From Microcoleus sp. FACHB-1515 (lineage in GTDB: Bacteria > Cyanobacteriota > Cyanobacteriia > Elainellales > Elainellaceae), in NCBI RefSeq assembly GCF_014696105.1, contig NZ_JACJPO010000037.1:16074-80073 (forward strand): 64,000 bases of DNA. Direction: 5' to 3'. The notes under the pieces were generated by a model, which made no database searches, was not told where the DNA came from, and saw only the letters and a program-made list of their open reading frames with translations. The stretch's first letter is position 1. Every line of letters begins with the position of its first letter. The translations under genes and the position numbers were made by a program. Shown here piece by piece: positions 1 through 8,472 of the stretch.

Positions 1-2369
1 AAACTTCTTCGGAAGTTGAACTAATGGAAACTCGGTAGTCCGAGGGGCAAACGTACTCGTCGCCGTCTTGAAACTTCTTCGGAAGTTGAACTAATGGAAA
101 CTTGCTGTGCTGCTACCAGCACATCCTGTGTAGAGAAGCTCTTGAAACTTCTTCGGAAGTTGAACTAATGGAAACTTGGATGTCTTCCACAACCTCAGGC
201 TGTTGAGGGCTTGAAACTTCTTCGGAAGTTGAACTAATGGAAACGATGCATCGTGTTCATCGCAGACTCCAACGATTCTTGAAACTTCTTCGGAAGTTGA
301 ACTAATGGAAACCAGTTGATTGTCTGAGTCATCAACACGTGAAGGCATCTTGAAACTTCTTCGGAAGTTGAACTAATGGAAACCCAATCGAGTTCCTTTG
401 AACTCGAATACGTCTCGCCCCTTGAAACTTCTTCGGAAGTTGAACTAATGGAAACGAGGTCGAGAGCTGCTTGCACGAAGGCGTGCAAAAACTTGAAACT
501 TCTTCGGAAGTTGAACTAATGGAAACCACCAGTGGCAGGGCAAAATAGCTCCTGCTCAACCCTTGAAACTTCTTCGGAAGTTGAACTAATGGAAACATTA
601 CGACTTTAACTTCAGGCAACTTATACACCTGCTTGAAACTTCTTCGGAAGTTGAACTAATGGAAACCGGGTGTCGGCAACCCAACCCCCAAACCCCCTAC
701 CTTGAAACTTCTTCGGAAGTTGAACTAATGGAAACGCTTGGTTGCCAATTTCTTGGTCAACCACAGCCTCAAACTTGAAACTTCTTCGGAAGTTGAACTA
801 ATGGAAACATTCCCTCTAATTGAGCGATGACAGAAATGTCACCACTTGAAACTTCTTCGGAAGTTGAACTAATGGAAACATTGCAGCGGCACTCGTCAAA
901 ACGCCATCAACGCTTGAAACTTCTTCGGAAGTTGAACTAATGGAAAGGCATTAAAGTACCTCCGAGCAATAATCCGTTCAAAGCTTGAAACTTCTTCGGA
1001 AGTTGAACTAATGGAAAGGAGAGGGTCTTCAGGCACTATCATTAGGACTTGGAGTTCTTGAAACTTCTTCGGAAGTTGAACTAATGGAAAGGTTCCATGC
1101 ACAGTCGGCCTCGCATCTTCCGCGGTTCTTGAAACTTCTTCGGAAGTTGAACTAATGGAAAGTGGTAGATTTCGACCGCGGGGGCGGGAGAGTTTCTAAA
1201 CTTGAAACTTCTTCGGAAGTTGAACTAATGGAAAGACCAGCCAAGCGAGCAACTTTGGAATAAGACATGAAACTTGAAACTTCTTCGGAAGTTGAACTAA
1301 TGGAAAGTCACAATCGCTTGTGTTGGAACCGTGAACCCGAGGCATTGCTTGAAACTTCTTCGGAAGTTGAACTAATGGAAAGTTTCGTAATCTGGGACTT
1401 CGCTTTTTGTAGCGAGCTTGAAACTTCTTCGGAAGTTGAACTAATGGAAACCAGGATTGATGGCATTTGTGAAACCATCATTGCTCAGCTTGAAACTTCT
1501 TCGGAAGTTGAACTAATGGAAACCTGCTGCTTCAGCATTTCGAGTGCGGAAGCGGACTGCTTGAAACTTCTTCGGAAGTTGAACTAATGGAAACAATCTT
1601 CTCTAAGGAAGATTGAAAATACCTGCTTCTTGAAACTTCTTCGGAAGTTGAACTAATGGAAACCAGGAGGGTTGATTCCCAACAGTGCAGCACGAGAAGC
1701 TTGAAACTTCTTCGGAAGTTGAACTAATGGAAACTAGGCTGCTGATTATTCGTCAAACAACAGGTGCATTTCTTGAAACTTCTTCGGAAGTTGAACTAAT
1801 GGAAACGAGATTCAGTGGCTGCGGTGGCGATTTGGTAATCCTTGAAACTTCTTCGGAAGTTGAACTAATGGAAACCATTTGATAGAGTGCCGGCATCGTG
1901 GTCATAGTAAGTGCCCTTGAAACTTCTTCGGAAGTTGAACTAATGGAAACCTGTAATGTTGAAAAGCGACTAACCTTGGCTTTCGGCTTGAAACTTCTTC
2001 GGAAGTTGAACTAATGGAAACGCCCGCTCGTTCCTGGTGCCACTGATCCGGGGATCACTTGAAACTTCTTCGGAAGTTGAACTAATGGAAACTATTGCCT
2101 GTTTTGGGCAGGAATCAACCGTCCAAGGCTTGAAACTTCTTCGGAAGTTGAACTAATGGAAACACCGTAGGAGGTACCGACACGCAGCCTTCGGGGATAC
2201 TTGAAACTTCTTCGGAAGTTGAACTAATGGAAACGGTGTCGGGATCGGATGCGCCTTGCACGTTTCCGTCTTGAAACTTCTTCGGAAGTTGAACTAATGG
2301 AAACCAGGGGTGCCGTTGACAGTTCCCACCAAGCAAGCTTGAAACTTCTTCGGAAGTTGAACTAATGGA
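1..2369 (+). CRISPR. CRISPR array, 34 repeats and 33 spacers, type III-B associated
   Basis: A 35-nt repeat starts CTTGAAACTT, contains the perfect hairpin AACTTC-TTCG-GAAGTT and ends ATGGAAAC. The first copy (1-31) is cut by the window edge and the last (2338-2369) loses its final bases (ATGGA then GTTC), marking the leader-distal end. Spacers are 33-40 nt. The 3' end ATGGAAAC resembles the usual 8-nt crRNA 5' tag, so the array should be transcribed on the plus strand from a leader left of the window. Repeats 14-20 (913-1382) all end in G instead of C; the other complete repeats end in C. The cmr operon follows downstream. Short reading frames across the array are artefacts of the repeat. 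Confidence 0.98.
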
Positions 2370-2478
2370 GTTCCGTTTTGATTTCGATCGCCCCTAAGAA
2401 TCGACTCTTATGAGATTCTTTGAAACTTGGGGTGATTGAAGCATTCCGTAGATCGGATAGCAGCAAATTGAAAAGTGA

Positions 2479-2528
2479 ACCGCTGGAGTGGCAAGCGCTA
2501 GTTAATCACTCCAGCGGTTATTTTTTTT
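2479..2528 (+). terminator. Rho-independent terminator downstream of the CRISPR array
   Basis: A perfect 12-bp stem (ACCGCTGGAGTG at 2479-2490, CACTCCAGCGGT at 2507-2518) encloses a 16-nt loop and is followed at once by TATTTTTTTT. It is oriented to end the rightward array transcript and to isolate it from the cmr operon. Confidence 0.85.
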
Positions 2529-2832
2529 CTGATGGCAAGTCTCCGTTGCTGGAAGGGCGATCGATAGGGCAGACGCGATTGTCCCAGTCAAATCGACAGA
2601 CCCACATTTTGGTAGCAAAACTAACAGTAAACTGTCACGAATCGATCGAGCGGTGTCAGCGATCGCCCTCGTTATTTGCTTTGGCTGCTCACGGATCTAA
2701 AGAAAATCTGGTGTATTTCGTCACCTCGAATGATTCCTGATATGCTCGCCTTTAGTCATTCGCACGAGATTAAGGAATATTTCAACCCGCCTTTTCTAAA
2801 CTGAATCCATCGATCGCCACCTCTGGTACTTT
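2529..2832 (+). other. Gene-free upstream region of the cmr operon
   Basis: About 300 nt between the array terminator and cas10. It must hold the promoter of the cmr operon if that operon is not read through from the array. I see no convincing reading frame and no clear operator here. Confidence 0.4.
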
Positions 2833-5800
2833 ATGGACTACTACAGCCGCAAGCTCTATGCGCTCCTCCACGAAAGCCACGGTTCTCGCTTCTTCGATCG
2901 GCTCGACTGCTTTGAGGACTGCCTCGAAGCACTCCAGCAGTGGTGGGAGACGCAAGGAAAACTCGCCAGTGAATTAGCCAGCACCGCCGATCGAATTAAT
3001 CTCGGTGCTGCGCCTCCTTCCAGCCAAGCTTTCGAGATTCATCACCCCATCAGCGGCCAAAAGCTTGAAAATGCCACAAACAAGCCACAGCCCAACCCCG
3101 ATCAAGCTCAACTGATCGACACAATCAACGCGGTTTGGCACTCGATCGCCGCCCTAGAACCAGAAGCCCGAATGCAGCAGCTATTCACCTGGTGTTGGCG
3201 ATTTGTGCCCGAATCGTCGGGGCGATCGCTGCTGACGCCTGCCGATCGAGTCCTGCCCGACACTGCCCTACACAGCCACAACAGCGCCGTTTCTGCCCTA
3301 ACTGGCGCACTGTTTCCACCCGACTGGCAAGGCGGCGAACCCGATCGCCCCTACCTCGTGCTGTTCACCTTCTCGCCCATTCAGGAATTCATCAAAGCCT
3401 CGCGCAAGTTTCTCGACTTCTGGGCAGGTTCCTATCTGCTGCACTACCTCAGCGCCATCCTTTGCTGGGAAGCCGCTCAACTCTACGGGGCAGATGCCAT
3501 CATCACGCCCTCACTCTGGAGTCAAGAAATTATCGATGCCCTGATCGCCCAAACCTACCCAGACATCAGCGCAAACATTACCGTTGTCGATCGCTTCTAC
3601 GACGATCGCACGGTTGCGCTTGATGGTGCTTCTGCCGATCGCCGCCTCAGCACGATTAACATTGCGGGGTTTCCCAACACAATCACCCTCCTCGCTCCCA
3701 ATCGTGAAGCTGCCGATCGACTCGTTGCCACACTCAAAGCCACGCTTCAGGGGCACTGGCAAACGATCGCCACGATGGTCAAAGAAACCGTCAAATCAGA
3801 AGTGCGCGACTTTCTCGACAGCCAGTTCGATCGCACATGGGCTGACCTGAGCCGCGATCTCAACCCCGAAGCGGCTGAAGCATTAGCGATTGAACTGAAG
3901 CAGTATCAGCAGCCCGGATGCTGGGAATGGAACGCACTCTGGGATGCCCAAATCGATCACACTTGGGAAACCTACGCCGTCGCGGTTCCCCTCGGCCATC
4001 CCCAACAAGCCCTGACGATCGGCAACCTGTCCCAGCCGGAATCTGAGCCGCTCACTTCCTGGATTGCTGCCCAAACCGCGATCGCCAATCCCCGCGATGC
4101 TCTGCCCACCGCTGCTGAATCTAGCCTCTATCACACCTTTAATGTCGGCAGTTGGTGGGGCAGCTATCAGGCGCGACTGGGACAACTGATTCAGGCCGTT
4201 AAAAATACGCGCAACTGGCAAATTCCAGCCGCTCCCGGTGAGCGATCGAGCATTTCAGGACTGTACAGCGCCCTGCATCCCCGCTTGCTCTACCGCGATC
4301 GCTTCCGCAACGGCTGCGGCGTGGCGAACGATTCACTCAAGCTGTTTTGGCAACTGATGGCGCGGGTCTATCCCGGCTTATTCAACGGCTCAGAGCGGCT
4401 GAATGCGATCGAACTCACCAAGCGCATGGCGTGGAAATACGGCGGCATCGCCGCAGCACTGGGCATCGCTGAAGTGGAAGTCCCCGATCTGCTCGAAGCC
4501 CCCGACATCGATCGCACCGTCTACACTGCCCCCGATGGCGGCCTTGACCTGCGCGACTTTGATAACCTGATTCGCTTTCCCAACCTGAGTTCGATCGCCG
4601 CTGCCCGCTTTGCCCACGACCACCCCGATCGCGTCAAAGCGTTTTGGCACAGGCTCTCGCTTGCCTTTAAGCGGGGTGCTTTGAAATCTCAGTACCGCAA
4701 ATTCTGTCAACTGACGCGCCGCCCCTTCCAGATCGATCAGGTCGATTGCGCCATTGCCCAAGGCGATCGAAACGTCCGCTACAACGGTGTCATGTTTTCT
4801 AGCAAATGGCTAGCCGACGATTTGCAGCTTGATGCTGACCAAACGATCGCCCTGCGCCAAGCCGTCACCAACGCGCATCAACAGCTTCACTTTGGCGATA
4901 GCAGCCCCTCCGACTGGTGGGTGCTGGTGCTCGGCGATGGCGACGGCATGGGAAGCTATGTCAACGGCAATCGGCTGAAGCCCTATGGCGATTATCTGGA
5001 AACTGATTGGGTCGATCGCACCATCTTAAATGACACGCACTGGACAGACCTGCTGCAAACCCAAAAGCGAATGGGTCCCGGTACGCACGTCGGTCTCAAT
5101 CGCGCCCTGCTGGATTTTTCCAATCGGCTGGTGCCCTATCTAACCGAAGAGCGCTGCTGCGGGCGCGTCATCTACAGCGGCGGCGATGATGTAATGGTGG
5201 CCTTACCGCTGGCGGATTTACCCAATTTCCTGCTGTCGCTGCGAGCCGCCTGGTCGGGCAGTGCTGATCCGGCTGGAGAATTTGAAGCGGACGGCGGCTA
5301 CTGGAAAGCCATTGATCCCAATGTGCAGGCGATCATGGGCGATCGATCGCTGTTCACAATGGGCAAAGACGCCACCATGAGCCTTGGCGTGGTGATTGCT
5401 CATAAAAGCGTTCCCCTGCCCACCGTTCTGGAACTGCTGTGGGAGGCAGAAAAAGAGCGGGCGAAAAAGCTGCTGGGCGGCTCGATCAGCAGAGCGCACG
5501 GCGAATCCAATGCACCCGAAGTCATCATTCCGGCAAAAGACGGGCTGTGTTTCCGCGTCGTCTACGGATCGGGCAACGTCCTGGAATCGCACCTCAAAGG
5601 ACATTTGCTCGAAGGCTTCACCCAGCTTCTGGACACCGCTGCCGACCCAATCGATTTAGCGCCCGTGCTGTATCGATTGGCGAGCGAACTGCCGCCGCGC
5701 TGCCAAATTACGCCCGATCTGCACCTGTTTCGGACAGCGGCAACCGTCATTCTCAACAGCCGCGATTTGGAACTGCCGGATCGGGTGCGCGATCGCCTGC

Positions 5801-6054
5801 TTGACTGGCTCGATCAGTGGGAAATTTGGGCTTGGACGGTTATCCATAGCCAGAAAGCTCTACTGAGCCAGCAGCCCCACCTGAGCGCGATCGCCGCCGA
5901 AGCCGAAGCCCGTCGATCGCTGGGCACTCGCCCCGAAGATTTAGCCAGCCTGTTGCGATTTGCTGCCTTTTGGATCAGCCGACGACAGCAAGAACGAAGC
6001 TGGACGACTCCCGCTGCACCCACTTCGCCACTTGCGGGCGCAAAACATGGATAA
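2833..6054 (+). CDS. cas10: Type III-B CRISPR effector subunit Cas10/Cmr2
   Basis: Large subunit of the Cmr RNA-guided complex. In this family the Palm domain makes cyclic oligoadenylates when target RNA is bound. The 1073-residue protein has a glycine/aspartate-rich Palm segment (GDGDGMG near residue 702) and an intact GGDD motif at 783-786, so second-messenger synthesis is expected. The N-terminal KLYALLHE places H13-E14 where Cmr2 proteins with an HD nuclease have H-D, and the later conserved segment reads HSHN (147-150), so single-strand DNase activity is doubtful. It is the first gene of a tight operon and overlaps cmr3 by 8 nt. The family is clear from the motifs and neighbours; loss of HD activity is inferred. 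Confidence 0.95.
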   Translation: MDYYSRKLYALLHESHGSRFFDRLDCFEDCLEALQQWWETQGKLASELASTADRINLGAAPPSSQAFEIHHPISGQKLENATNKPQPNPDQAQLIDTINAVWHSIAALEPEARMQQLFTWCWRFVPESSGRSLLTPADRVLPDTALHSHNSAVSALTGALFPPDWQGGEPDRPYLVLFTFSPIQEFIKASRKFLDFWAGSYLLHYLSAILCWEAAQLYGADAIITPSLWSQEIIDALIAQTYPDISANITVVDRFYDDRTVALDGASADRRLSTINIAGFPNTITLLAPNREAADRLVATLKATLQGHWQTIATMVKETVKSEVRDFLDSQFDRTWADLSRDLNPEAAEALAIELKQYQQPGCWEWNALWDAQIDHTWETYAVAVPLGHPQQALTIGNLSQPESEPLTSWIAAQTAIANPRDALPTAAESSLYHTFNVGSWWGSYQARLGQLIQAVKNTRNWQIPAAPGERSSISGLYSALHPRLLYRDRFRNGCGVANDSLKLFWQLMARVYPGLFNGSERLNAIELTKRMAWKYGGIAAALGIAEVEVPDLLEAPDIDRTVYTAPDGGLDLRDFDNLIRFPNLSSIAAARFAHDHPDRVKAFWHRLSLAFKRGALKSQYRKFCQLTRRPFQIDQVDCAIAQGDRNVRYNGVMFSSKWLADDLQLDADQTIALRQAVTNAHQQLHFGDSSPSDWWVLVLGDGDGMGSYVNGNRLKPYGDYLETDWVDRTILNDTHWTDLLQTQKRMGPGTHVGLNRALLDFSNRLVPYLTEERCCGRVIYSGGDDVMVALPLADLPNFLLSLRAAWSGSADPAGEFEADGGYWKAIDPNVQAIMGDRSLFTMGKDATMSLGVVIAHKSVPLPTVLELLWEAEKERAKKLLGGSISRAHGESNAPEVIIPAKDGLCFRVVYGSGNVLESHLKGHLLEGFTQLLDTAADPIDLAPVLYRLASELPPRCQITPDLHLFRTAATVILNSRDLELPDRVRDRLLDWLDQWEIWAWTVIHSQKALLSQQPHLSAIAAEAEARRSLGTRPEDLASLLRFAAFWISRRQQERSWTTPAAPTSPLAGAKHG

Positions 6055-7198
6055 TTCACCGTCCGAACTGCACTGGTACGAAATTGAACTGCTCGATCTG
6101 GTTTTGATTCGCGAAGCCAAGCCTTTTAATCCCGGCGATGGCTCCTGGGCAAAAGGTCAATTTCCCCCTCCGCCCATCACCGTGTTTCAAGGGCTGCGAT
6201 CGGCTTTGCCCCAGCGGATAGACCAGCGCACCGATCGCGACCTCAGTTTTCTAGGACCGTTCCTGCTACACGAAGCTTCAGACGGCACACAAACTCTGTG
6301 GCTGCCCACTCCCAAAGATTTGCTGTCCCAGTTCCCCCGTCTCCTAGATGATGAGCCTCAGACTGCGTCAACCGCTGTAGCGCGGCTCTGTCCGATCGAT
6401 TTAGCGCAGGAGGAGATGCAGTTCGTCGGCTTTGACGCTGCTCATTTTGCTGCTAGTTTGACTCCAATGCTGCCGCCTGCTTCAGCAGAACATGGCTACG
6501 GTAGGCTACAACCCTGGATGAACGCCGATCGCCTCGTAGACTATCTGCAAGGCAGCTTAAGCAGGTTGAGTCACACCGATCTCTGTGACAATCCCTGGAC
6601 GGTGCAGGTGTTGCCCCACATCCAGATGCAGGCTGGAACCCGTCAGGTGAAAGATCAAGACGGCTATTTCACCGAGGTCGCTGTGCGCCTCAAACCCGGC
6701 TGGAAGCTGATTGCAGGCTTTAGCGGCGCAATTCCCACTCCGGCGGCAGTACGGCTGGGCGGCGAAGGGCATCGGGCGATCGTCCAGTCCTGCCCTGTGC
6801 CGTCAGTCTGGACCGATCTTCAGAAGTTCAAACAGCCGCAGCAGGAGAGCGATACCGCATACCTGCTGACTCCAGGCTTAGCCGAAGTCACGACGGGTTC
6901 AGATCTCTATGCCCCCTATCCAGGACTGTGGGCAGAGCAGCTTCAGGGTTGCGCCACCGATCGCCCAATTCTCTGGGGCGGCATCTCGGTTTTGCAGCGA
7001 CTCACAGATGTCACTGCCGCGATCGGGTTTACGCCGCAGCGGGCTTTTGTGCCGCCCGGCACGGTCTACCGCTTCAAACACCCCCCTGTTGAGGCGGGAA
7101 AGCTGCTGCCCTCGCTGATCGATCGTCCCTCTAGGTGGCTGGAAACGTTTGACACGCTCGGCTACGGCACTCTGCTCTGGAACTGCATTGGGAGTTAA
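6047..7198 (+). CDS. cmr3: Type III-B CRISPR RAMP protein Cmr3
   Basis: Cmr3 is a Cas5-like RAMP subunit that caps the crRNA 5' tag next to Cas10. The ATG at 6047 lies in the sequence ATGGATAA that overlaps the cas10 stop, giving 383 residues. A longer upstream frame exists but lies inside cas10. The N-terminus (YEIELLDLVLIREAKPFNPG) and a C-terminal glycine-rich LGYGTLL segment are typical of Cmr3. The position between cas10 and cmr4 supports the call. Confidence 0.88.
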   Translation: MDNSPSELHWYEIELLDLVLIREAKPFNPGDGSWAKGQFPPPPITVFQGLRSALPQRIDQRTDRDLSFLGPFLLHEASDGTQTLWLPTPKDLLSQFPRLLDDEPQTASTAVARLCPIDLAQEEMQFVGFDAAHFAASLTPMLPPASAEHGYGRLQPWMNADRLVDYLQGSLSRLSHTDLCDNPWTVQVLPHIQMQAGTRQVKDQDGYFTEVAVRLKPGWKLIAGFSGAIPTPAAVRLGGEGHRAIVQSCPVPSVWTDLQKFKQPQQESDTAYLLTPGLAEVTTGSDLYAPYPGLWAEQLQGCATDRPILWGGISVLQRLTDVTAAIGFTPQRAFVPPGTVYRFKHPPVEAGKLLPSLIDRPSRWLETFDTLGYGTLLWNCIGS

Positions 7199-7204
7199 CT
7201 CACT

Positions 7205-8038
7205 ATGTTTAATTTGGTTTATCTTTATTTACTTTCTCCGCTGCACACAGGCGGCACTTCACAGGAAGGCAATCTGCTGGGCATTGCCAGAGAATCGCAT
7301 ACCAACCTTCCCTACATTCCTTCCAGCACAATTCGAGGCAAGCTGCGGGCTATCACCCCGGCAGAACAGTGTAAGCAACTGTGGGGAAACACGATCGAGG
7401 ATGTCACGACTGGCGGAGATGCCAATCTCACTCAAGGCGCACTTTGGGTTGGAGATGGGTCAATTCTGTGGTTGCCGGTTCCTTCTCTCAGCCACGGAGT
7501 TGTCTGGATTACTGCGCCCATGCTGCTGCACCGATGGAGCCGCCTACAGGGTCGCAACCTACAGATTCCTGCTCCATACAGTACCAATCTCAAGAAGGCA
7601 GGTTCTACGGGAAAAGATTCTCCGGTCTACCTCAAAGATGCCATTTTGCCAGCCAGCAGCTTAAGTGCCTGGCAAGACTGGAAAAACTTTATTCCTTCAA
7701 ACGACGCGACTCGATCGATCGAACGAGTGATGGTCTTACCCGATCAGCACTGTGCAACGCTGGTGCAGATGAGCCTATGGCGGCAAGTCAAAGTCAAGCT
7801 GGATGAACACAAGACGGTAGAGGGTGGTTTTCGCTACGAAGAGGCGATCCCGCCCGACACAGTAATGTACTTTCCGATCGGGGCGACCAGTCAATCTGGG
7901 GCGACTAGTCACCTGCCTGCCTTACGGTCGGTGCTGCAACACAACACTCTGTTGCAGGTTGGCGGTCAAGAAAGTTTGGGTCGAGGTTTTGTACAGCAGT
8001 GGATGACGGTAGCAAATCAGCAAGAGGTAGCAGTATGA
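7205..8038 (+). CDS. cmr4: Type III-B CRISPR backbone RAMP Cmr4, probably slicer-defective
   Basis: Cmr4 is the repeated Cas7-like backbone subunit that binds the crRNA and in most systems cuts target RNA every 6 nt with one aspartate. The 277-residue protein has the family N-terminus (LLSPLHTGG) and the PYIPSSTIRGKLR segment. Aligned by eye with the canonical segment VDQPIQRE, this protein reads NLLGIARE, so the catalytic aspartate position is leucine 24. Target RNA cleavage may therefore be lost while assembly and signalling remain. It lies 6 nt after cmr3 and its stop overlaps cmr5 by 4 nt (ATGA). The substitution rests on an unaided alignment. Confidence 0.9.
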   Translation: MFNLVYLYLLSPLHTGGTSQEGNLLGIARESHTNLPYIPSSTIRGKLRAITPAEQCKQLWGNTIEDVTTGGDANLTQGALWVGDGSILWLPVPSLSHGVVWITAPMLLHRWSRLQGRNLQIPAPYSTNLKKAGSTGKDSPVYLKDAILPASSLSAWQDWKNFIPSNDATRSIERVMVLPDQHCATLVQMSLWRQVKVKLDEHKTVEGGFRYEEAIPPDTVMYFPIGATSQSGATSHLPALRSVLQHNTLLQVGGQESLGRGFVQQWMTVANQQEVAV

Positions 8039-8472
8039 ACCCCAACAGACGATCAGAGCCTGCTCCCAACACAGAAAATCAGCCGATTCCCTTTGACCCA
8101 AGAACAATGGGAAAAAGTGTCTACGAGGCACTCCGGAGCTTAAGAGCGAGTGGAGGCGATCGAGAGCGACTCAAACAGCAGAAAAATCAGGCGGTTGAGC
8201 TATACACTTACCTGGCAACCTGGGGGCTGCTGCGGCTCAAAGCTGAGGAAACTGCTTTGAGTGAGCAGGAAGGCAAAAAACAGGTGGTAATCGCTTTTTT
8301 CCAATGCTTAGAAGAAATTTCGGGCACTAGAAACCTCAACCAACCCACAGGACTGCAAACCTTGATAGATCTGGGAGCAGACGAATACCTGGGACTGACA
8401 GGATTAGGACTCGTGCTGTCTCAAGAATTTAGCTTCTGGGCAACGGCTGTCTACCCTGACATTAAAGGATGA
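8035..8472 (+). CDS. cmr5: Type III-B CRISPR small subunit Cmr5
   Basis: Small, mainly helical 145-residue protein of the Cmr inner filament that contacts the target strand. The ATG at 8035 overlaps the cmr4 stop (ATGA); a longer frame begins inside cmr4 and is not needed. The central RSLRASGGDRERLKQQKNQA and the following helical segment fit Cmr5. It overlaps the next gene by ATGA, so the genes are translationally coupled. Confidence 0.85.
   Translation: MNPNRRSEPAPNTENQPIPFDPRTMGKSVYEALRSLRASGGDRERLKQQKNQAVELYTYLATWGLLRLKAEETALSEQEGKKQVVIAFFQCLEEISGTRNLNQPTGLQTLIDLGADEYLGLTGLGLVLSQEFSFWATAVYPDIKG

Noticed and set aside
91..2336. Many short reading frames on both strands at the left end
   Set aside because: Their translations repeat the CRISPR repeat (for example LETSSEVELME or FPLVQLPKKFQ) and are artefacts of the array.
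2420..2740. 106-codon frame between array and cas10
   Set aside because: It contains the terminator hairpin and has a poor protein-like composition.
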